Shown: piece by piece, positions 47,599 through 56,293 of the stretch
Layout: every line of letters begins with the position of its first letter
How positions within the stretch are numbered: position 1 is the stretch's first letter
NCBI GenBank assembly: GCA_000424365.1
Contig: AUJT01000025.1
Location: 1-59,423, forward strand
Direction of reading: 5' to 3'
Origin: Lachnospiraceae bacterium NK4A144
Lineage (GTDB): Bacteria > Bacillota > Clostridia > Lachnospirales > Lachnospiraceae
Length of the DNA stretch: 59,423 nt
Position numbers and translations under genes: made by a program
The notes under the pieces: model-generated
Databases searched by the model: none
The model's input: the letters and a program-made list of their open reading frames with translations, nothing else
What the model was told of the DNA's origin: nothing

Positions 47599-47854
47599 TA
47601 TTAAAACCTCCTTACAGGTCGTGGCTTATGCCTTTGTAATTCAAATTTTCGTATGTCCTCAGCAACAAGTGCTTCGGGCTGTTCTGAACAGTTATATGAC
47701 ATTTTACACTGTGCGTTTTTTTCTGACAAGTATCCATCGTTACAATGAAGATTAAAATTTTATAACTTTTGACCATGACGTCATATAAGTCAATAATCAG
47801 TAAAATCCCGATTTTTTGCGTGAATGTTTTAACAATTAGCACAGCACAACATTC

Positions 47855-47883
47855 TTGAATTGCTGATGTGAATATATTACAAT
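47855..47883 (+). promoter_or_regulatory. Promoter of the ferredoxin gene
   Basis: TTGAAT and TACAAT with a 17-base spacer, 67 bases before the ferredoxin ATG. The rest of the 351-base spacer back to the DUF1858 gene is AT-rich without visible genes. Confidence 0.75.
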
Positions 47884-47949
47884 ACGGTATATGACTTAAG
47901 AGTCTGAATAGGTAATAATGGCTATAAACAATTAAGGAGGAATTTTAAA

Positions 47950-48120
47950 ATGGCTCATGTAATTGATGATACTTGTGTAAACTGTGGTGCATGTGCATCT
48001 ACTTGCCCGGTTGGCGCTATCTCTGAGGGTGATGGAAAGTACGAAGTTGACGCTGCTACTTGCATCGATTGCGGTGCATGCGAGGGTGGATGCCCTACAG
48101 GCGCTATCAAGGCTGAGTAA
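47950..48120 (+). CDS. 2[4Fe-4S] ferredoxin
   Basis: A 56-residue bacterial ferredoxin, the typical clostridial electron carrier. Two cluster motifs are present: CVNCGACASTCPVGAI and CIDCGACEGGCPTGAI, each with CxxCxxCxxxCP spacing or its close variant. AAGGAGG precedes the ATG. It has a strong promoter and a strong terminator and stands alone, which suits a highly expressed central electron carrier serving hydrogenase, pyruvate:ferredoxin oxidoreductase or Rnf. Confidence 0.98.
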   Translation: MAHVIDDTCVNCGACASTCPVGAISEGDGKYEVDAATCIDCGACEGGCPTGAIKAE

Positions 48121-48148
48121 TTATCAACCTTTATACATTAAGTACTTA

Positions 48149-48182
48149 AAAAGAGCAGTTCCCGCGGGAGCTGCTCTTTTTT
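48149..48182 (+). terminator. Terminator of the ferredoxin gene
   Basis: AAAGAGCAG-TCCCG pairs with CGGGA-CTGCTCTTT followed by TTTTC. Confidence 0.9.
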
Positions 48183-48189
48183 CAACTAA

Positions 48190-48224
48190 TAAGAGGATCC
48201 GACAAACGCCGGATTCTCTCTTTT
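48190..48224 (-). terminator. Terminator of ddl
   Basis: On the minus strand GAGAATCCG and CGGATCCTC pair around a 7-base loop, followed by TTATTAG. Moderate T-run. Confidence 0.6.
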
Positions 48225-48231
48225 CACAAAT

Positions 48232-49278
48232 TTATGCGTACTTCTTCATGGAAACATCGATCAGAAGCTCACAAAGATCTTCGAAATTCATACCCTCTGC
48301 TGCAGCTTCCTGAGGAACAAGGCTTGTCGGCGTCATGCCCGGAAGAGTGTTTGCTTCGAGGCAGTAGATACCGCCATTTTCATCCATACGGAAGTCCATT
48401 CTGGCATAGCTCTCCATACCAAGTGCGTTATATACATCTACCGCGCACTGCTGCATTTCTGCAGTCTTTTCAGGAGAAATATTTGCCGGACAAAATTCAT
48501 CTGTGCTTCCTGCCTGATATTTATTCTTGTAATCGTAGAAACCAACCTTTGGCACGATCTCGATTATAGGATAAGCACGTCCGTCAATAACTCCTACAGA
48601 GAACTCACGACCGGGGATATATTCCTCGATAAGTACATCGTCATTGTACTCAAATGCCTTATGGAGACTCTTTCTGTACTCTTCCTCTGTCTTAGGAATA
48701 TAAACACCAACGGATGAACCTCCGGAGCAGATCTTAACTACACAGGGAAGTTCAAACGGGATCTCCTCGTTTTCAGAGCCCTTCTTTACGAGTGTCCACT
48801 TGGGATTAGGTATGCCGTTTACTTCAAAGAGAGCTTTTGTATAGAACTTATCCATTGCAAGCGCAGAACTGAGATATCCTGTACCTGTATATTTGATTCC
48901 AAGCAGATCAAAAGCAGCCTGAACCTTTCCGTTCTCACCGTCACCGCCATGCAGTGCCAGGAACACTATATCAGCACGCTGGCAGATCTCTATTACGTGA
49001 GGTCCAAAATAGCTGTTTGACTGATCAGGTCTCTGTTCCTTGATCTTTTCAAGATCCGGATCTGTATCAGTGATCTCCTTTATATCTGCAGCCCAGTCTC
49101 TGTCTGCCTCAAAAAGCAGATCTGTCTCATTTGCATCTATTCCGTTATAACCATAGAATACGTCCAGAAGGATAACCTGATGTCCCTTCTTTTTAAGTGC
49201 CTTATATACCATGGAACCTGTTACAAATGATACATCTCTTTCTGTCGACGTTCCGCCGGCAAGTACTACTATCTTCAT
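48232..49278 (-). CDS. ddl: D-alanine--D-alanine ligase
   Basis: A 348-residue ATP-grasp ligase that makes the D-Ala-D-Ala dipeptide of peptidoglycan. Visible are the N-terminal VLAGGTSTERDVSF, ALHGGDGENGKVQAAFDLLGI, the ATP-grasp loop KICSGGSSVGVYI near residue 190, and the metal-binding end EANTLPGMTPTSLVP. Length is normal. It may be co-transcribed with the membrane-protein and methyltransferase genes upstream, since the gap is 38 bases. Confidence 0.95.
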   Translation of the reverse strand: MKIVVLAGGTSTERDVSFVTGSMVYKALKKKGHQVILLDVFYGYNGIDANETDLLFEADRDWAADIKEITDTDPDLEKIKEQRPDQSNSYFGPHVIEICQRADIVFLALHGGDGENGKVQAAFDLLGIKYTGTGYLSSALAMDKFYTKALFEVNGIPNPKWTLVKKGSENEEIPFELPCVVKICSGGSSVGVYIPKTEEEYRKSLHKAFEYNDDVLIEEYIPGREFSVGVIDGRAYPIIEIVPKVGFYDYKNKYQAGSTDEFCPANISPEKTAEMQQCAVDVYNALGMESYARMDFRMDENGGIYCLEANTLPGMTPTSLVPQEAAAEGMNFEDLCELLIDVSMKKYA

Positions 49279-49316
49279 GATTTCCTTTCTGCGTCCGAAT
49301 AAAGGACAATTCTTCT

Positions 49317-50981
49317 CTATTTCTGTCGAATAAACTTTTTTCTAAAAATGATGATCATATAGATCGTCAAACCTGCGAGTGTCACTGCGGAAAGGATGTC
49401 CGCCATATGCTGGAGTGCTGTTCCTGCATAATAAACATGTACACTTGATGCGCCATCAGGATAAACCCTGACACGACCGTTCTTACCTGTTCCATCAACC
49501 TTTAGCTGATTTCCATTTTCATCAGTAGCTGCGTAGCCAAGATAAAAAGTAAATGGAACATCAACATATTTCTCTGTACCGCTGAGATCAGCGACAGTTA
49601 ATGTGTTTCTATCACGGGTAACAGACAGCGTATTGCTATCAGTATACGCTTCTCCTACATGCTTGCCAATACTGTCTCTGACTTCAACCGTATCCGGCAG
49701 CCATTCTCCCGCGATAACCGACTCTGTAAACGGCTCGTAGTCATAGTAATCTCCGGAATATGAATAGTACTCTATTTCTGTCCTTCCGATGACATTAACT
49801 GCTGAAACTACCATGATGCCAAGCACCAACATCAACGCAATACCACGATACCTAGTGTTATTAATCTCTTTCCGTTCTTCCGAAGCTTCTTTTACATACT
49901 TCCAGCAATAGATCGCACCGCTTACTGACAACAATGCTGTAGCCATGATAAAAAGGCGCCACGGGAACTGAATAGACTTCAGGATATTTGCGAATCTCTT
50001 CCATGGGAAGAAACGAGTCGTACAAAGGACCGCTCCCATACCCGCAACCGTACAGGCATCTGCAAATCTTATCAGCTTTTCTTTATGAGATATAAAAAAA
50101 ACAGGAAGCAGGAATATAAACGGTGCTATACCGATTCCCGGCCATGCATCCGCAAAAACATCCTTAAATAAAAGAGCCTCAAATGCTACGTCAAACTCTG
50201 ACTTCGTATACTTAAATACAGTAGATCTCATCTGCTCGATCATCGGAAGCCAGTAAAATGATGTAATCGCCATGCAAATAACAGCAGTTATCGCAAGTTT
50301 AATTAAAATCGCCGGCTTACGAATGATGTGCGGCAGAGCAAAGATAAATGCAATAACACAAAGCACCAGACAAAAAAGCGTCGATAATGTATGGCAAAGA
50401 AGAACTCCCGTCATGCCGATCCCGAGAAGCCACGGCTTCTTAAATTCCTTAAGCGCCAGATCATGCAAACCTGCAATGACTAACGGAATAAAAATGAAAG
50501 CAGTTATTTCTCCGACTGCACAGCGAACATATACATCATCCAGATGATACTGGGTAAGTATATATATAACCGCTGCGATCAGCGCCGGGAACTGCTCATT
50601 TGTAATCTCTTTTACAGAAAAATAGCATGTAAAAAAGCTTGCTGCGATACACAGTGTTATAAAAATATGGAATGTGGAATTGATCTCAAAGCCTGCTATT
50701 CTCAGAAGCGCCGGTATATACAGTAAAAAGTCCGGATAAAACATGGAGCTTGCATATCCTGCGCCGCCAAAAAACAACATGTTCACCCTTAGAAAAGGCA
50801 GCCCATTCTGGATCCCAACCTTGAGAGCTTCTATTCGTAACAGATGATATTGAATATCATGTCCCTGTATGCAGTTCACTGTAAAAAGCGGAAGGCATGC
50901 AGTTATCATCGTAATGAAAAAAACAAGCAGAAACCGCCTCTTATTCAGCGACGGTTTCTTCATGAATTCTTTCAGATTCAT
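49317..50981 (-). CDS. Polytopic membrane protein, GT-C/YfhO-like (PTPS-related)
   Basis: A 554-residue inner-membrane protein with about 11 helices and an extracellular C-terminal domain (about 410-530) before a last helix. GHDIQYHLLRIEALKVGI in the first loop matches the metal/lipid-sugar site of GT-C glycosyltransferase-like families, and VRCAVGEITAFIFIPL follows. The best family match is the 6-pyruvoyl-tetrahydropterin-synthase-related membrane domain. It probably transfers or handles lipid-linked sugars on envelope polymers. The ATG at 50981 follows AAAGGA; it overlaps the methyltransferase stop region, so the genes are coupled. Confidence 0.75.
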   Translation of the reverse strand: MNLKEFMKKPSLNKRRFLLVFFITMITACLPLFTVNCIQGHDIQYHLLRIEALKVGIQNGLPFLRVNMLFFGGAGYASSMFYPDFLLYIPALLRIAGFEINSTFHIFITLCIAASFFTCYFSVKEITNEQFPALIAAVIYILTQYHLDDVYVRCAVGEITAFIFIPLVIAGLHDLALKEFKKPWLLGIGMTGVLLCHTLSTLFCLVLCVIAFIFALPHIIRKPAILIKLAITAVICMAITSFYWLPMIEQMRSTVFKYTKSEFDVAFEALLFKDVFADAWPGIGIAPFIFLLPVFFISHKEKLIRFADACTVAGMGAVLCTTRFFPWKRFANILKSIQFPWRLFIMATALLSVSGAIYCWKYVKEASEERKEINNTRYRGIALMLVLGIMVVSAVNVIGRTEIEYYSYSGDYYDYEPFTESVIAGEWLPDTVEVRDSIGKHVGEAYTDSNTLSVTRDRNTLTVADLSGTEKYVDVPFTFYLGYAATDENGNQLKVDGTGKNGRVRVYPDGASSVHVYYAGTALQHMADILSAVTLAGLTIYMIIIFRKKFIRQK

Positions 50982-50986
50982 TATCA

Positions 50987-52021
50987 TTATCCTTTCCTTC
51001 TGAGAAGCAGGTGGATTTCCGATGCAAATTCACTCTTATCCACTACCATCTGGAGGTCATCCAGCATAGAAAGGAATTTCGGGGCAAAATAATCTTTAAG
51101 CGCGCTGTTTCCGTTCTGATCCAAGCTCACGCAAAGCATACGATAGAGATCCATCATATCGGAACCGAACTTCCAGCTGGCAGATTCTTCAAAGCCCATT
51201 TCTTCTGCCATATATTTAAGAGATGAATCCGAGAAAAGATGTGTATGTGTGCCGCCGGCATGACGGTTATAGCACTTCTGATGTGATGCCTCAAATACAC
51301 AGCTCATGGAGAACATCGGCACAGAGAGATATACATACTTTACTTCCGGATTTTTTCTGATGCACTCAAGGATCTCATCAAGGTTGATGATGTGCTCAAA
51401 TACACCTATAAAAGAAAGGACATTGCACTTTGTTTCTGAAATGATCGGAGCGATGTTTTCGCTGTCAACCTGACGAAGGATCTCCTCACCAGCCATGGTA
51501 TTTGCAAATTCAACCTGAGCCTTTGAAATCTCGATACCATTTGCATCAGCTCCGAGTTTTCTCATCGCACGTACAAAATAACCGCTTCCTGCACCGTCAT
51601 CGAGGAGATGTACATCCTTCGCCTCGATACCGTCCTCTTTTAAGCTGTCTAAGAGGAACTGTGCCTTCGGAACATATATAGTGTTCAGACGGTTCTCGTA
51701 CTTCTCACGGTCAGCCTCGGAATAGTTATTCTCATAGCTGTCCTGTATGTATACTCGATTTGCAAAATCGTCTGTATCCTCAAACTCGCTGTTTAAGTGA
51801 CCGCACTTTGGGCAGAGATAATAGCCCATACGCTGGCTTGTGTAGAGCTTCTCACCCTTTATAGGCTCATGACAGATCTTGCACACGCTTCGCTTCGGTT
51901 GACATAACAATGAATCTGCCTGAAATGCCGACATCTCGAGCATCTTGTCGTTATGCTCAAAGAAATCATTTTTTATCTTTACAATGTCTCCTACCGGCTT
52001 TCCATACTTTCGGTTTTTCAT
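50987..52021 (-). CDS. SAM-dependent methyltransferase with N-terminal zinc-binding motif
   Basis: A 344-residue class I methyltransferase. The N-terminus has CKICHEP and CPKCGHLN (about 47-81), a CxxC...CxxC zinc knuckle seen in sugar C-methyltransferase-like families. The SAM-binding loop HLLDDGAGSGYFVRAMRKLG is near 140-159 and the second motif FIGVFEHIINLDEIL follows. It may act on a nucleotide- or lipid-linked sugar, given the coupled GT-C-like gene downstream; that link is inference. The stop overlaps the start region of the neighbour (TAATG). Confidence 0.85.
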   Translation of the reverse strand: MKNRKYGKPVGDIVKIKNDFFEHNDKMLEMSAFQADSLLCQPKRSVCKICHEPIKGEKLYTSQRMGYYLCPKCGHLNSEFEDTDDFANRVYIQDSYENNYSEADREKYENRLNTIYVPKAQFLLDSLKEDGIEAKDVHLLDDGAGSGYFVRAMRKLGADANGIEISKAQVEFANTMAGEEILRQVDSENIAPIISETKCNVLSFIGVFEHIINLDEILECIRKNPEVKYVYLSVPMFSMSCVFEASHQKCYNRHAGGTHTHLFSDSSLKYMAEEMGFEESASWKFGSDMMDLYRMLCVSLDQNGNSALKDYFAPKFLSMLDDLQMVVDKSEFASEIHLLLRRKG

Positions 52022-52067
52022 GTATTACCATTTATCCTTTCTAGGATTCGTTTATGATTACTGATTA

Positions 52068-52175
52068 TTACTTTTTCTTTTTTGCTGCATTTTTGCGGCT
52101 GAGTGCTGCGAGCTGCTGCTGCATTTTTTTCTGCTCACCGATCTTTGCACTCTTTTTCTTTCCAAGCTTTGACAC
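52068..52175 (-). CDS. 35-residue lysine-rich peptide
   Basis: A short frame starting GTG encodes VSKLGKKKSAKIGEQ, a Gln/Ala segment (MQQQLAALSRKN) and a C-terminal KKKK. About one third of the residues are Lys. GAGGTGAG lies about 7 bases before the GTG. It could be a small ribosome- or nucleic-acid-associated protein. It sits between the ECF genes and the methyltransferase gene on the same strand. Without a known family the call rests on the RBS and intact frame only. Confidence 0.4.
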   Translation of the reverse strand: MSKLGKKKSAKIGEQKKMQQQLAALSRKNAAKKKK

Positions 52176-52231
52176 CTGACTCACCTCGATTCTCCGATAG
52201 AACTATACAACGAATATGCGATAAAAACAAT

Positions 52232-53056
52232 TTAGAACGGGTTATAAAATCTGTTTCCGTCATAAAACGTATAAATAAGCGCTGCTATAGAAAAAACAAC
52301 TGCACCAATGATCACTATCCAGTCATTTCTCATGAGCTTTCTCTGCGCATACCATGATCTTTTTTTCTTTTTTCCAAAACCGCGAAGCTCCATGGCATTA
52401 CTAACCACGTCGATCCTCTCCATTGTAGAAAAAAGAAGCGGAAAGATAATGCTGGATGTCCTTATAAGTCTGTCTTTAAGGCTCGCTTTTCCTGACATCT
52501 CGATGCCTCGAGCTTCCTGGGCGTTTCGTATCCTTATGAAATCGTCCTGTACATCCGGAATATACCGGAGCGCGATAGCCACCGAGTAAGCAAACGAATA
52601 CGGCACTCCCACAAGATTAAGAGATGCTGCAAATTCGCTCGGGTCTGTCGTCACCAAAAAGATAAAGACCGCAGGGATCACCGTAAAGTATTTTATCATT
52701 ACATTGAGCTCATAAAAAAGCTGCTCTTTTGTAAGATAAATGTCTCCGAAAAGCCTGACCATCTCCGTTCTGCTGCCGTAGATCCCGCATCCCTCATATG
52801 GCGCAAAGATAAAGATAAACACAAGGTTAAGTACCATAAAAAACAGGATAGTCTTAAACACTGTGCTCACCTGTTTCCATTCCGTCCGTGATACAGCATA
52901 TATCGAGGCACCTATGAGGATCATGATCACCAGCACCATCGTATCGTAGGTAAGAGCACTGGTAATGCACCAAAGCATTAAAAAGATAAGCTTTGTAACA
53001 CCGCTGAGTCTGTGGATCCAGGTATCTTTCTCCTGGTATGAAATCATTCTGCTCAT
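52232..53056 (-). CDS. ecfT: ECF transporter transmembrane protein EcfT
   Basis: A 274-residue energy-coupling T component with five or six helices. The coupling-helix motifs SEFAASLNLVGVPYSFAYSVAIALRYIPDV and RNAQEARGIEM (Ala-Arg-Gly) are the EcfT signature that contacts the ATPases. Its ATG overlaps the EcfA stop (ATGA). It is the third gene of an ECF operon with the S component and fused ATPase. Confidence 0.95.
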   Translation of the reverse strand: MSRMISYQEKDTWIHRLSGVTKLIFLMLWCITSALTYDTMVLVIMILIGASIYAVSRTEWKQVSTVFKTILFFMVLNLVFIFIFAPYEGCGIYGSRTEMVRLFGDIYLTKEQLFYELNVMIKYFTVIPAVFIFLVTTDPSEFAASLNLVGVPYSFAYSVAIALRYIPDVQDDFIRIRNAQEARGIEMSGKASLKDRLIRTSSIIFPLLFSTMERIDVVSNAMELRGFGKKKKRSWYAQRKLMRNDWIVIIGAVVFSIAALIYTFYDGNRFYNPF

Positions 53057-54756
53057 CTTCGTTCCTCTCTCTCCCACGCAATAAACCTGTCTACAAACTC
53101 ATCTGCATCGGATATCCCGCATCTGAGAGCAAGATCATAGAGCGAAGTTTTCTTAAGGCATGCCTTCTCAGCCGTACATTCATCCGTAAGCACACGTGCA
53201 GGAGTCTCATCTGTAAGAAGATGTCCTTCTGACAACACTATCGCACGGTCAGTGTACTCAAGCATAAGGTGCATATCGTGTGTTATCATAAGAATAGTCA
53301 GTCCATGCTTTTCATTAAGCTCCTTTAGAAACTCCATGATCTCGGTATAATGCCTGAAATCCTGTCCGGCCGTAGGCTCATCAAGGATCATGATCTCCGG
53401 CTTCATTACAAGTATGGAAGCGATGGTAACTCTCTTTTTCTGACCGAAAGACAATGCGCTTACAGGCCAGTTTCTAAACGGATATAGTCCGCAGATTTTC
53501 AGGGTTTCATCTACCCTTTCCCTGATCTCTTCCTCGGAAACACCTCGTACAGCGAGTCCCAGACCCACTTCATCGCGTATCATCGGTTTAGAGATCATCT
53601 GATTTGGACTCTGCATCACAAATCCGATCTTTTCTCCTCTCTCTTTAACTGAAAGAGGTGTTATATCCTTGCCATTAAGCAGTATCTCACCGGAATCAGC
53701 CTCATTAAAGCCGCAGATCAGCGAAGCACAGGTCGATTTACCCGCACCGTTCTTTCCAACGATACTGAGCATCTCTCCCTTTCGGACCAAAAAACTTATG
53801 TCCTGCAGCACCGGCTGTCCCGGAACATAAGAAAAGTTTACATGGCGTAATTCCAGTACCGGATCGCCAAGGGTCTTTTCTGCCTTTGGCGGCGCCGCCT
53901 TAAACCACTTTCTGACTCCATCAGAATAGGGTTCCAGATTCATAGATTCAATATGCTGGGGACGATCATTCGGTGCCACAGTCTGACCTGTATGACGGAT
54001 CGCAGAAAGATATAAAGGCTCACGTATCCCCTGTTCTCCAAGCACATTTGCGCATAGAAGATCATCAGGCTTTTCATCCGCAATGATCGTTCCATCATTT
54101 ACAACAATTATGCGGTCAACGTCTTTATACAGCACATCCTCAAGCCTGTGCTCAATGATCAGAACCGTAATGTCCTTGTTCTTTGTTATCTGATCGATAA
54201 GTTCGATGGTCTTTTTTCCCGTCGCCGGGTCGAGATTTGCAAGAGGCTCGTCAAAAAGCAGGATATCCACGTCATCAACCAGCACTCCGCCCATGGACAC
54301 ACGCTGTTTCTGTCCACCTGAAAGGGCCTCCGGTGAACGACGTAAGAATCTCGTCATATCAACTACTTCTGCAGCTTCCATGACTTTTTTCTTCATTTCG
54401 TCCTGCGGGACGTTGTCATTTTCAAGCGCAAATGCAAGATCCTCTGCTACAGTGAGACCTATAAACTGTCCATTCGTATCCTGCAGCACGGTCCCGACCT
54501 TTTTGGACATGCCAAAAACACCCTCTTTTTCCGGATTTAACCCGGCTACAGTCAGGCTTCCGCCTGTTTTTCCCGGATACGAACAAGGGATGAGCGCATT
54601 TATACAGTGTACCAGAGTCGATTTTCCCGAACCTGAAGGGCCCGCTATGAGGATCTTTTCTCCGGGCATAATCCTTAAATTTATGTCATGTAAAGTGGGT
54701 TCTGTCTGAGATTTATATTGAAATGAAAAATCTTTGAACTCGATGATAGGCTCCAT
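53053..54756 (-). CDS. Fused double ATPase of an ECF transporter (EcfA-EcfA')
   Basis: A 567-residue protein with two complete ABC ATPase domains in one chain. Domain 1 (about 1-235): Walker A AGPSGSGKST near residue 38, signature LSGGQKQR, Walker B LLFDEPLANLDP. Domain 2 (about 310-560): GKNGAGKST, LSFGQKKR, IMILDEPTAGQD. The size and order fit the YkoD/CbiO2-type fused pairs. The ATG at 54756 follows GGCAGG; an earlier in-frame ATG lacks an RBS. It drives the S component encoded upstream, and its operon neighbours suggest a dedicated ECF transporter. Confidence 0.94.
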   Translation of the reverse strand: MEPIIEFKDFSFQYKSQTEPTLHDINLRIMPGEKILIAGPSGSGKSTLVHCINALIPCSYPGKTGGSLTVAGLNPEKEGVFGMSKKVGTVLQDTNGQFIGLTVAEDLAFALENDNVPQDEMKKKVMEAAEVVDMTRFLRRSPEALSGGQKQRVSMGGVLVDDVDILLFDEPLANLDPATGKKTIELIDQITKNKDITVLIIEHRLEDVLYKDVDRIIVVNDGTIIADEKPDDLLCANVLGEQGIREPLYLSAIRHTGQTVAPNDRPQHIESMNLEPYSDGVRKWFKAAPPKAEKTLGDPVLELRHVNFSYVPGQPVLQDISFLVRKGEMLSIVGKNGAGKSTCASLICGFNEADSGEILLNGKDITPLSVKERGEKIGFVMQSPNQMISKPMIRDEVGLGLAVRGVSEEEIRERVDETLKICGLYPFRNWPVSALSFGQKKRVTIASILVMKPEIMILDEPTAGQDFRHYTEIMEFLKELNEKHGLTILMITHDMHLMLEYTDRAIVLSEGHLLTDETPARVLTDECTAEKACLKKTSLYDLALRCGISDADEFVDRFIAWEREERR

Positions 54757-54858
54757 TACTACCTGCCTTATTAAACACATTAATGGCGGGCAGCAGTAGC
54801 CGTCCGCCATTACTTTATTTCTTTTTCCGAATGTTCATCTGAAATATATCAGCTGTAC

Positions 54859-55416
54859 TCAGTCTTCTTTCTTGAGTCCCTGTGAATTTCCTGATGCTTT
54901 TGAGTATCCTACGAGCACAAGAGTTCCGAGGACACCTATTACAATGATATTTCCTACAAATGCTACAACGCCCTGGCTAAATACCTTTTTTGCAGGCTCA
55001 GCATAAACAACGATATCAAGTATCGGAGCTGCCACGATCCACGCGATGGCATTTGCTGCGATCTGAACTATATTAAAAAGAATGATGTTCGGTGCAGTTA
55101 TGAAGCCGCCTTCCTGAACTGCAAACTTTTTCGCAAAGCATCCTACAAGGATACCGGTAACTGCCTCGGGGAATACCCAGCTCCACCAAACGGATCCATA
55201 AAAGATCGCGTCTCCAAGAGCGTGTCCCAAAAGACCTACCACTGCACCGACTATCGGTCCGAATATAGCTGAAAAGAATGCAAGTACTGCCATTCTGGGC
55301 TGCAGATAGGTATTAGGAATTCCGCACGGAATCTGAACTGTCGTCAGCACAACAAAAAGTGCTGTTCCGATTCCCATGGCAACGACTTCTCTGATACCAA
55401 ACTTTTTAATCTCCAT
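54859..55416 (-). CDS. ECF transporter S component, UPF0397-like
   Basis: A 185-residue membrane protein with about six helices. VVAMGIGTALFVVLTTVQIP, GIPNTYLQPRMAVLAFFSAIFGP and GHALGDAIFYGSVWWSWVFPEA match the UPF0397 family, predicted S components for a vitamin or its precursor. Nearness to the TPP-riboswitch operon suggests a thiamine-related pyrimidine or thiamine, but this gene has its own promoter and no visible riboswitch, so the substrate is open. Confidence 0.85.
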   Translation of the reverse strand: MEIKKFGIREVVAMGIGTALFVVLTTVQIPCGIPNTYLQPRMAVLAFFSAIFGPIVGAVVGLLGHALGDAIFYGSVWWSWVFPEAVTGILVGCFAKKFAVQEGGFITAPNIILFNIVQIAANAIAWIVAAPILDIVVYAEPAKKVFSQGVVAFVGNIIVIGVLGTLVLVGYSKASGNSQGLKKED

Positions 55417-55493
55417 TTTTCCTCCTCGTCAATCCACGTCTGACGAAACCACGACATCTGTCAAAATCTTAAGATTTTTAGTATATCAATCGG

Positions 55494-55522
55494 ATTATAG
55501 CAGATTCTCAGAAAAATGCCAA
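55494..55522 (-). promoter_or_regulatory. Promoter of the ECF operon
   Basis: On the minus strand TTGGCA and a perfect TATAAT are separated by 17 bases. The transcript leader is about 75 nt and shows no aptamer I can name. Confidence 0.8.
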
Positions 55523-55546
55523 AAATACCAGTGATTTTTGTACTTT

Positions 55547-56293
55547 TTATCCTCTTTCCAGTATACTTCGGATCTGACGCTTGATCTTAAGAAATTCCTC
55601 ACTAAGCCCAAAGTCTTTATTTCTCGGTCTTTTTTCATCTACTATTATCTCATCCCTGATCCGTCCGGGACATCCGGTCATGATATATATCCTGTCAGAA
55701 AGCACTATTGCCTCATCGATATCATGTGTTATAAATAGTGTTGAAAGCTCGATTTTCCGCATTACATCGAGATACCAATCATGAATAGCTTCCTTAGTGA
55801 TCTGATCCAATGCACTAAAAGGCTCATCAAGGAGCGCTACACCACCGTCTGCGGAAAGGTAAGTTCTAAGGAGCGCCGCTCTCTGTTTCATACCTCCCGA
55901 CAACTGAGAAGGATACTGCATCTCTGTCCCTGATAGTCCAAAATATTCAAAATACTCCCCAGCATTTTTTCGGGCATCTGCCTTTTTCTTTCCCTTAAGG
56001 ACGAGGGGCAGAGATACATTATCTATGACCTTTTTATGCGGAAGCAGCAGATCCTTTTGGAGCATGTAACTTATCTTTCCCGGAACACCGGTTATGTTTT
56101 CTCCGTTTAGAATTATCTGTCCTTTCTCAGGTGATACTAAACCTGAGATACACTGAAATAACGTGGTTTTTCCGGAGCCGCTGAGTCCCAGTACTGATAC
56201 GATCTCACCTTTATTGAGCTCTATAGAAATGTCATCGATTATAGTTTTGTTGTCATATATCTTAGTTACATGTTCTGCCGTAAGAAGGCTCAT
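55547..56293 (-). CDS. thiZ: ThiZ-like ABC transporter ATPase
   Basis: A 248-residue ABC ATPase of the nitrate/taurine/thiamine-precursor class. Walker A GLSGSGKTTL is near residue 37, signature SQLSGGMKQR near 129, Walker B VALLDEPFSALD near 153 and the switch His in LFITHDIDEA. It powers uptake of the substrate bound by the neighbouring lipoprotein; its start overlaps the upstream thiY stop by 4 bases. Confidence 0.92.
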   Translation of the reverse strand: MSLLTAEHVTKIYDNKTIIDDISIELNKGEIVSVLGLSGSGKTTLFQCISGLVSPEKGQIILNGENITGVPGKISYMLQKDLLLPHKKVIDNVSLPLVLKGKKKADARKNAGEYFEYFGLSGTEMQYPSQLSGGMKQRAALLRTYLSADGGVALLDEPFSALDQITKEAIHDWYLDVMRKIELSTLFITHDIDEAIVLSDRIYIMTGCPGRIRDEIIVDEKRPRNKDFGLSEEFLKIKRQIRSILERG

